In this document: positions 58,511 through 64,000 of the stretch, piece after piece
Layout: each line of letters starts with the position of its first letter
How positions within the stretch are numbered: the stretch's first letter is position 1
Origin: Liolophura sinensis
Taxonomy: Eukaryota; Mollusca; Polyplacophora; Chitonida; Chitonidae
Length of the DNA stretch: 64,000 nt
Assembly (NCBI RefSeq): GCF_032854445.1
Contig: NC_088296.1
Span: forward strand, 10,266,706-10,330,705
Direction: 5' to 3'
Translations under genes and position numbers: made by a program
Notes under the pieces: generated by a model
Told to the model about the DNA's origin: nothing
Database searches by the model: none
The model's input: only the letters and a program-made list of their open reading frames with translations

Positions 58511-61500
58511 ACAATTTAATTAGGTACGAACATGCTTCAATTGGAGTCTTTTGGAGGGTTAGCCAGCTGACATTTCAATTTACGAAGTCCGTCGTCAATG
58601 TTTCTGTATCACCGCTTCTTTAGTGCTGATGGGCATCTTCCTTCAAGCTGTGCCATCTTTTTTTTATTGGTTGCCTCTTTATTCTTGAAGATGTTGATGT
58701 CCGTAAGCGCTTTCATCACTGTCCCGTTTACCTTTCTGTGCCATCCTTCCAAGTGGTGGGTACTTCTGGGTTTTCCGTTGTCACGATGATTCCATACTAG
58801 TCGGGGAAATCTCCCCTCCATACAGGTGTGGGTCACGTAGTCCGCCAACCTCAGCCGATGAAGTAGTTGCTTCATTCCGTATACTCTCCATTTGGTGCAG
58901 GGTAAGTACTGGAAGTACGCAGATTTCGTACAAACTTGAAAGAGTTCTGAGTCGCTTTGGTATAATGTTTGGAGAGCTAGCTTCTGGACCTGTCTCTAAA
59001 CACACTGGTGTAGTGAAAACAACACCCGCTCACTTCTGCATCTGAGAAGACTTGACGTATGGCGTTGTGTGCGACAAACTCGTACTTAAGTTAGAAGCGT
59101 GATGCCTGGAGCTGGATGTCGGCTCTTTTAGATGGCAAAGATGGGAGGTTCCTAATATATATCTCAGTTGGGCTTTGATTGCAGCTGTCAACATATCCAA
59201 CGTGGCGATACAATTCAATGGCATGGATATACAGCCCCAAGCCTCGGGTTAGGCAGCATAAGACACAATCATGAGGCAGAGTGACAGAGACTGTAACAGA
59301 AACTCTGATGTATAAATAGGTCATAGTTGATTTAGGTCGAGTGTTGCCTTAATTCTGATGTGTGAGTATGGGTCGATCAGAAATATGATGCCTGGGTGCA
59401 TAGTGTAGTTAACCGTGGTCAGTTTTCTTTAGTCTTAGCATAAAAGTGAGTTTCCTCTGTTCGAATTAGTTTGCTTGTTATAGGAAATTGCCTAGTAAAT
59501 GAAAATATTGAAATGTTGTTGTGGTTTGAAATTTATAGTAATAAAAAAAAAACAAAGTATATGTACCAAGGGAAATCAGTGTATAGTAGGGTGGAATGTG
59601 CACAACGCGTGATAATTGTGTCTGAGCTACCTGCCTTATACTTTGGTTATGTAAGTGCAGGATGTTCATCAGTGTGCCGCCATTAAACTCTTCAACCTGT
59701 CTTGTATCTGATTTGAGTTATCTTCCCTTACATATTCTTTGGCTGTTTGTTCACTTATTAATGTTTAAACATTCATTTATCAAATTAAATATCCCTTTTT
59801 CGTACTTTTGATCGTTTTAGTAATTTTGCTTGATATTTAAAAAAGCCAGTTGCTTTTCTGTGTATTTAAAAAACAAATATAAAACCTGTAAATTATAATG
59901 CAGTTACTAAATTAACATCATTGTTTGTCATGTAAGTAGCTTAAGTAGATTAAACACTATTTGACAAACTGTCACACCAAGGAAAGGTAATCATGTCACT
60001 TGTAACAAAAATCACAAATGCGAAAAACATATACAGGATGCAACAGAAGTGCATATGTTTTTCCCTTTATTCATGTCTTCAGAGAACGTGGCGTAATGAC
60101 CCAGGAGTCTCTCACCAATGCGATCGCTGTGAGTCCAGCTCATGCAGGCTTCCTCTCCGGCTGTATGTGGGAAAGTCTTCCAGCAACCTGCGGATGGTCG
60201 TGGGTTTTCCCCGGGCTGTGCCCGGTTTCCACCCACCATAATGCTGACCGCCGTCGTATACGTGAAATATTCTTGAGTACGGCGTAAAACACCAATCAAA
60301 TACATAAATAAATAATGAAAGAACGTGGAGCCACGCTCTCGTTTTGGCTGCGGAAGCGAAAAGCCTATTCAGTCAAGGGCGAAACACATTCAGAGGAGAA
60401 CACGGAGTTAATATACGAACAAAACAGCCAGAATAGTTCAAAAAAACATTTGCAGCTCCATCATAGACTTGTCCCGGGCAGATCTGTGTTACACCGTACA
60501 AGGCAATCTTTTTGGCCGTCTGTAATTGTGTTGCTGTATATATCTGACAGCTCGAAAAATCCTAGGTACTATTCCTGCACCTCGTACTTTCCATCTACCA
60601 AACGCAGGCACATATTAAATTGTTTCTTTCCGGAAATTCGAGACGATTCCTCAGATCACTTTGTCGAACAGAGTTGACTGTCAGAGTGACATCATCTCAA
60701 ATTAGCAAGCCTTATTGTACACTATGAAGTCAGTCAGACATGATGAATATGGGAGACGTGCCTAATGCAGAAGTTCAGCACATCTTTTGAATTGAAGATG
60801 GTTTACCATGTTTTGTTTATAGTCGAACAACTATCCATCAAAATACAAGGTAAAGACACTTCCGTCGAAGGCGCCTTCAAAGCTGCCGCCTTGTTAGAGC
60901 AATTTAGCAAGCAACACCGTAACGAAGACTTAAGGGAGTTTTACAACCAAGTTGTAGCTAAATCGGAGAGCTTCACAGACAGCCCAACACTTCCTAGGAA
61001 GAAGGTCTTACTAAGAACAATCGACGATGGTTTGGCGCCTCGCTCCTTCTCCACTGCAGAAGATTACTTCCACAGACAATTCTTCCAAGTACTGGACGCC
61101 CCTGTGTCTGATTTGGAGAGAAGGTTTGATCAGAAGAGTAGACACGTACTCCGTGGCATTGAAAGTCCTCTGTGGGCGGCAAGTGGAGAACTTCCAAGTA
61201 TTTCACAGTATGGAGTAGAGCCGTATGGATCCGACGTTGACTTAGAACGCCTTAATATCCAATTGAAAATGCTCTATAACCTCTTCGAGTCAGAGAGCGG
61301 TGTCTAGCGTAACTAAAATGAACACAATTTCTCGGGACACGTCTTCTTGAACAACAAGCAAACCCTTTTCTAAAGTTGATAAGGTCGTGAGGCTGTACTA
61401 TACCGTTTCCGTCACTTCAACCTCAGAGTGCACCATATCACGATGGTCCACTTTGTGGCACGACAAAGTGTAATTTTGCCCTCTAGTTTAAGCGCCATAC

Positions 61501-63427
61501 AAATGTGAGATACCAAGCTGACTGAAGCAGACGACGCGAAAAACTGATTGCATTTATGTATGTATGCATGGGTGTATGTATGTATGTATGTATGCGTGTA
61601 GCGCAGCGTAATGACCCAGGAGTGTCTCACCAATGCGGTCGATGTGAGTTCAAGTCCAACACATGCTGGCTTCCTGTCCGGCCGTACGAAGGAAGGTCTT
61701 CAGCAACCTGCGGATGGTCATGGGTTTCCCCCGGGCTGTGCCTGATTTCCACCCACCATAATGCTGGCCGCCGTCGTATAAGTGCCAAACGAGGCAGCTT
61801 TAAGTACCATTTCTAAAATCTTTGGTATGGTCAGACGAGTGTTTGCTACTGGATCTCCCGGGAGAGCAATATCTCGAATTGGTGAACCGCCCGTGATGTG
61901 TTCATATCCAATGAAGGGAAGAGGAAATTACAAGAGATTATACGTGCAATAATATGTATTATTATGGGGACAAAATTCTAACTTAGAGCTATGTAGAAAT
62001 AGTGTAGCATTATCAACAAGTATACTAATTATGAACGCTTTAAGCCTATAATGCATTCAGTTATCGTTTAATGGCTTCCATACTGAGGCAAAACTCACCC
62101 ACACATTCTCCTGTAGACGGCGATCTGTCTTTAGATGAACACTCGCACAGGGGTTTGAATACCAGCGAAGCCCTCGTGTACAGGAATACCAATTCACACG
62201 TAGTTTTGTCAGGACAGGACTGAGACCAACAACTCTCTGTGTGAAGACAAGGGTATTAAGATAGCTTTCTCCTCCCAATGGAATGTTTTTACTACCCTTA
62301 GAACGAGGTACAGTGTGTATTGTTCTCGTATCAGCTCACGTCTCATGTCAGAATGTATGACATGGCTTGCCCAGTTATTTCCTTGCTTTTGATTTATTTA
62401 TTTATTTATGTAATTGGTGTTTCACATCTTGCTCAAGAATATTTCACTTATACAACGGCGGCCAACATTTTTGTGTGAGGAAAACGAACAGAGCCTAGAA
62501 CAGTGCTATTGCAACTACGACAAAGGTAAGAGTTTGAGATAACAACCAGATTTTGAGATGTACTTGGCCAGAGAGATAACAGGCCAAGTGACAGTGTTCA
62601 TTATGCATGGTAGGCGCCACTTGCAAAATTTCTTCCCATGGTCATACTGTGAAGGAACAAAATAGTCTACATGCGAGAACTTGACTTGCTCAAGGCTGGA
62701 AATACTTGTTATGGTAACTACTGCTATCTGGGTTGTTAAATTGTGACGAACGTTTCTACCACATTATATTAATCTATTATTCACAATACTAAGTAATAGA
62801 TTGAAAACAAATTTTAAATACAGGTAGCATTTATTTATTCTCAGTAGATCCTGAGATACACCCACTACCATCCGCACGTTGTTGGCAGACCTCATGTACG
62901 TCCGAACAGGAAGATAGCATGAGCTGCAGTTGAAAACACAGGTAGAACTAAATTACCTTTGGATTAAAATTGCATGACAATTTACATGTATTTCAGAGCA
63001 TTAAAGACAAATTCTTGAACTTTGCGTTTTTAAAATGTTGCAAGCAGAACTGTAAGAGTACTTAAATTTTCTATGGGATTGGCTTACTTAGATATAGATT
63101 TAACATGAACTAAAAATCCAAGATACGTAAGCTTTCTCCCTTAAGGCCGCTTTTCACACAAAAGTTCTTCCATGTAAATAATACACACACATATAATTAT
63201 TGTTAAAGCAAAACCTTAAAATTAGTGAGTAAACAGACAGCATTAAATCCAATTTTAATTAAGTATACTTATACCTGTTTATGCTGATAACTTACTCGAA
63301 CAAAACAGCACATTACTTTCAGGCACACTCCGTAAACCAGCATAACCTTGATTACAATGACAACCACCCTGCACACATGATGTCCCATGTCCACATGTTG
63401 TCTTGCCACAGTTCATAGCTTCCATAC
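50400..63427 (-). CDS. Gene B: EGF-repeat single-pass receptor with tyrosine-motif tail (5' end beyond window)
   Basis: Ten exons can be joined on the minus strand: 63427-63296, 62236-62099, 56871-56743, 56271-56152, 54478-54344, 54019-53885, 53381-53247, 52569-52435, 51997-51874, 51084-50400. They total 1868 bp and, with the one base carried from the missing first exon, give 623 codons ending in a single stop. All junctions have GT-AG ends and consistent phases. Domain order is type I EGF-like, type II, type I, type II, four calcium-binding EGF modules, transmembrane helix, then a 228-residue tail with YEEV, YNVL, YNTL, YSAV and YDEL motifs. The signal-peptide exon should lie right of the window, as it lies about 7 kb upstream of the matching exon in gene A. 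Ca-EGF arrays are known to mediate extracellular protein binding; YxxL/V tails are known SH2-docking sites. A phagocytic, adhesion or immune receptor role is inference. I do not recognise a named orthologue. Confidence 0.82.
51874..51997 (-). CDS. Gene B exon: transmembrane segment
   Basis: 124 bp, phase 1 to phase 2. It encodes an Ala/Ser/Thr-rich stalk ([20 protein letters not shown]) followed by a helix of about 24 hydrophobic residues ([20 protein letters not shown]) and the R that splits across the next junction. The acceptor is TTTCAG and the donor AG|GTAACC. Confidence 0.82.
52435..52569 (-). CDS. Gene B exon: calcium-binding EGF module 4 (membrane-proximal)
   Basis: 135 bp, phase 1-1. 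It reads [35 protein letters not shown], and ends LGCSK before GTAAGT. The last cysteine and the donor are present here but deleted in gene A. Confidence 0.83.
52740..52804. repeat. (TA)n microsatellite in copy B
   Basis: About 32 TA units in the intron beside EGF module 4. Copy A has a short GTATATATGTATATAG at about 7000-7017. Confidence 0.95.
53247..53381 (-). CDS. Gene B exon: calcium-binding EGF module 3
   Basis: 135 bp, phase 1-1. It reads [35 protein letters not shown], and ends GCNLG before GTAAGC. Gene A has two modules of this subtype (7477-7611 and 8111-8245), so this single copy marks an exon-number difference. Confidence 0.87.
53885..54019 (-). CDS. Gene B exon: calcium-binding EGF module 2
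   Basis: 135 bp, phase 1-1. It reads [35 protein letters not shown], and ends GCSLG. CxNx4YxC fits the Asp/Asn hydroxylation consensus of Ca-EGF modules, and NNS and NYT are N-glycosylation sequons. Its closest counterpart in gene A is 8730-8863. Confidence 0.87.
54344..54478 (-). CDS. Gene B exon: calcium-binding EGF module 1
   Basis: 135 bp, phase 1-1. It reads [35 protein letters not shown], and ends GCNLG. It has all six cysteines and the D-I-D-E calcium-binding start. It matches 9400-9534 in gene A. Confidence 0.85.
54540..55700 (+). mobile_element. Non-LTR (LINE) reverse transcriptase remnant, copy B
   Basis: It reads [46 protein letters not shown] and [13 protein letters not shown] then [11 protein letters not shown] across several frames. 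The C-terminal piece at 55580-55700 reads [18 protein letters not shown] and [19 protein letters not shown]. It is better preserved than copy A but has many frameshifts. Confidence 0.72.
55716..55984 (+). mobile_element. tRNA-derived SINE, complete, with target-site duplication
   Basis: The head GGGGCCTCCGTGACTCAGTC has box A-like sequence and the following GTGAGTTCAAGTCCAGC is box B-like. The body carries the family core CCAGCAACCTGCGGATGGTC-type sequence and the tail ends AATCAAATAAATAAATAAA. It is flanked by CATAACCAATTT at 55704-55715 and 55985-55996. The matching site in copy A (about 11030) lacks it, so the insertion postdates the duplication. Confidence 0.88.
56152..56271 (-). CDS. Gene B exon: type II cysteine-rich module (inner)
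   Basis: 120 bp, phase 1-1. It reads [18 protein letters not shown], then [17 protein letters not shown]. The acceptor is TAAACAG and the donor CTAG|GTGAGT. The frame is open here, while the same exon in gene A is shifted through a TAG. Confidence 0.72.
56743..56871 (-). CDS. Gene B exon: type I EGF-like module (inner)
   Basis: 129 bp, phase 1-1. It reads [17 protein letters not shown], then [12 protein letters not shown], and ends FCL. The donor CTAC|GTGAGT and acceptor TTCTCACAG are good. The gene A counterpart at 12036-12165 is one base out of frame. Confidence 0.7.
58432..58505. repeat. (TA)n microsatellite in copy B
   Basis: About 35 TA units directly before the MULE-like fragment. Copy A has no TA run at the matching place (about 13410). 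Confidence 0.95.
58560..58875 (-). mobile_element. MULE-type transposase-associated fragment
   Basis: The minus frame reads [39 protein letters not shown] and [17 protein letters not shown]. The W-N-H...R-S/T-x-H-L-E-G-W-H pattern is one I associate with invertebrate MULE/FLYWCH-type transposable proteins. Copy A keeps only about 70 bp of it near 13430-13500, the rest being deleted. Confidence 0.55.
60092..60319 (+). mobile_element. 5'-truncated SINE with TSD, copy B
   Basis: Same insertion as 15190-15423, with the AGAACGTGG repeat at 60083-60091 and 60320-60328. It was present before the duplication. Confidence 0.85.
60723..61310 (+). mobile_element. hAT-type (ZMYM1/TTF-like) transposase fragment, copy B
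   Basis: A 180-residue open frame with [20 protein letters not shown], a 3-bp in-frame insertion giving [28 protein letters not shown] and [10 protein letters not shown]. It ends earlier than copy A because two bases are lost at GGTGTCTAGC. It is not a complete transposase. Confidence 0.7.
61601..61783 (+). mobile_element. SINE in a TATG microsatellite, copy B, 3' part deleted
   Basis: Same insertion as 16697. It stops at CGTCGTATAAGTG and joins directly to GCCAAACGAGGCAGC, which in copy A lies about 300 bp further on. The tail and the second microsatellite were deleted. Confidence 0.82.
62099..62236 (-). CDS. Gene B exon: type II cysteine-rich module (outer)
   Basis: 138 bp, phase 1-1, with a CACAG acceptor and GTGAGT donor. 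It reads [16 protein letters not shown], a variable loop, then [17 protein letters not shown]. The six-cysteine pattern C..CP..TTC...CxC...C recurs in genes A and C. I do not recognise a named domain; it may be a divergent EGF module. Confidence 0.72.
62388..62505 (-). mobile_element. SINE 3' fragment, copy B
   Basis: It is the counterpart of 17798-17915 with the same ends and a slightly longer TTTA run. Confidence 0.75.
62826..62940 (-). mobile_element. Degenerate SINE fragment, copy B
   Basis: It contains ACCATCCGCACGTTGTTGGC and AGCATGAGCTGCAGTTGAAA and corresponds to 18228-18372. Confidence 0.68.
63296..63427 (-). CDS. Gene B exon: type I EGF-like module (outer)
   Basis: 132 bp, phase 1-1. 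It reads GMEAMNCGK, then [18 protein letters not shown], and ends LFC before a GTAAG donor; the acceptor is ATAG. The spacing C-x3-C-G-x-G-T-x-C-x3-C-x-C resembles a short EGF or EB-like fold. It matches 18727-18858 in gene A and 31774-31905 in gene C. Confidence 0.75.
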
Positions 63428-64000
63428 CTATGATATGTACAAGGAAAGCAACTAAATCAAATCAAAGCGACATATCACTCAAGCGAAAAGAAGAATTATT
63501 TATTCAAATAAATAAATAAAGCAATAATACAATTACTATTTCGTTATTATCACTGAACAAAGCCGAAAAACACTTTCCAACACGTGGGCGAGTGGTTTGC
63601 TACTAATTATGCATTTAGATGAACAGTTAGAATAAAAGACAGCTGGGGGTAAATTGAGAAGAGGCCGTGTTCAACCGATTACATATGACCATTTGCCAAT
63701 CATCAAACTCGTCGCTGTCCTGGATTTTCTCTCTCTGAATTTCAGTGTATTTCTGTTCAGTGATTCGGAGTCAACCTTTTTTCCTTTTCTGTGTTTCTGA
63801 CTTTCTGGGATACAGTCGAAAACTAAATTTAGGGATTTCAAGCTAAGTATTTTCATTGACCTGAAAGTCGGCAGGTATAACCACTTCGTAAAGTTTGTAA
63901 TCTGCACCAAACTGTAGCCTCACATATGATCATTCTGTGGTGTTTTAGCTAACAACCATCTAACTAAGCAGAACAAGAGATCCCGCCCGTTGATGAATGG

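Larger units (their letters stand above)
46600..64000. repeat. Large direct duplication, copy B (truncated by window end)
   Basis: Same content as 300-19400. Introns, old SINE fragments, a LINE remnant, a hAT fragment and minisatellites are shared, so these predate the duplication. It differs by extra (TA)n tracts, an intact SINE at 55716-55984, a MULE-like fragment kept at 58.6 kb, and loss of about 300 bp near 61784. Confidence 0.9.

Overview
This is eukaryotic, AT-rich, intron-rich DNA packed with repeats. No bacterial features are present. The organism is most likely a lophotrochozoan, probably a mollusc. The reasons are a tRNA-headed SINE (GGCCTCCGTGGCTCAG head, AACACCAATCAAATAAATAAA tail) of a kind I recall from scallop and gastropod DNA, a second tRNA-like SINE ending in a CACTCACTCACTC tail, and Penelope-like, LINE, hAT and MULE remnants typical of invertebrate genomes. 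The phylum call is inference.

The main content is a cluster of paralogous single-pass receptors, rebuilt exon by exon from splice sites and reading frame. Each gene has a signal-peptide exon (MES/MEV start, 79 bp), EGF-like modules of two non-canonical kinds ('type I' CGxGTSCVQG..CxC and 'type II' CP.nTTC....CxCs), calcium-binding EGF modules of 135 bp (DIDEC...CGNNSVCxNTxGNYTCxC), a transmembrane exon, and one cytoplasmic exon rich in Tyr-x-x-Leu/Val motifs. All extracellular exons are phase 1-1, so any can be lost or skipped without a frameshift. The genes are: gene 0 (minus, only its first 23 coding bases at the left edge), gene A (minus, 25778 to about 4705, damaged), gene C (plus, 30302 to 38117, compact), gene D (minus, about 44116 to 39455, incomplete) and gene B (minus, from beyond the right edge to 50400, all visible exons open, 622 residues in the window).

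Genes A and B lie in a large direct duplication. Roughly 300-19400 matches 46600-64000 almost continuously, including introns, old SINEs, a LINE, a hAT fragment and minisatellites, and the match runs off the right edge. Copy A carries a nonsense codon in the tail, a deletion removing a splice donor and a cysteine, and frameshifts in three EGF-type exons. Copy B is clean. SINEs present in only one copy and three (TA)n expansions found only in B postdate the duplication.

Between the copies lie gene A's repeat-filled first intron (19-25.7 kb, with a 33-bp minisatellite invaded by two SINE families), genes A and C head to head, convergent genes C and D, a nearly intact Penelope-like reverse transcriptase at 41.4-43.0 kb, and a two-exon Myb/SANT-like gene (45526-44614). 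Minisatellites (33, 42, 31, about 33 and 23 bp units) are unusually frequent. The array in gene C is built from copies of an exon's own splice acceptor.
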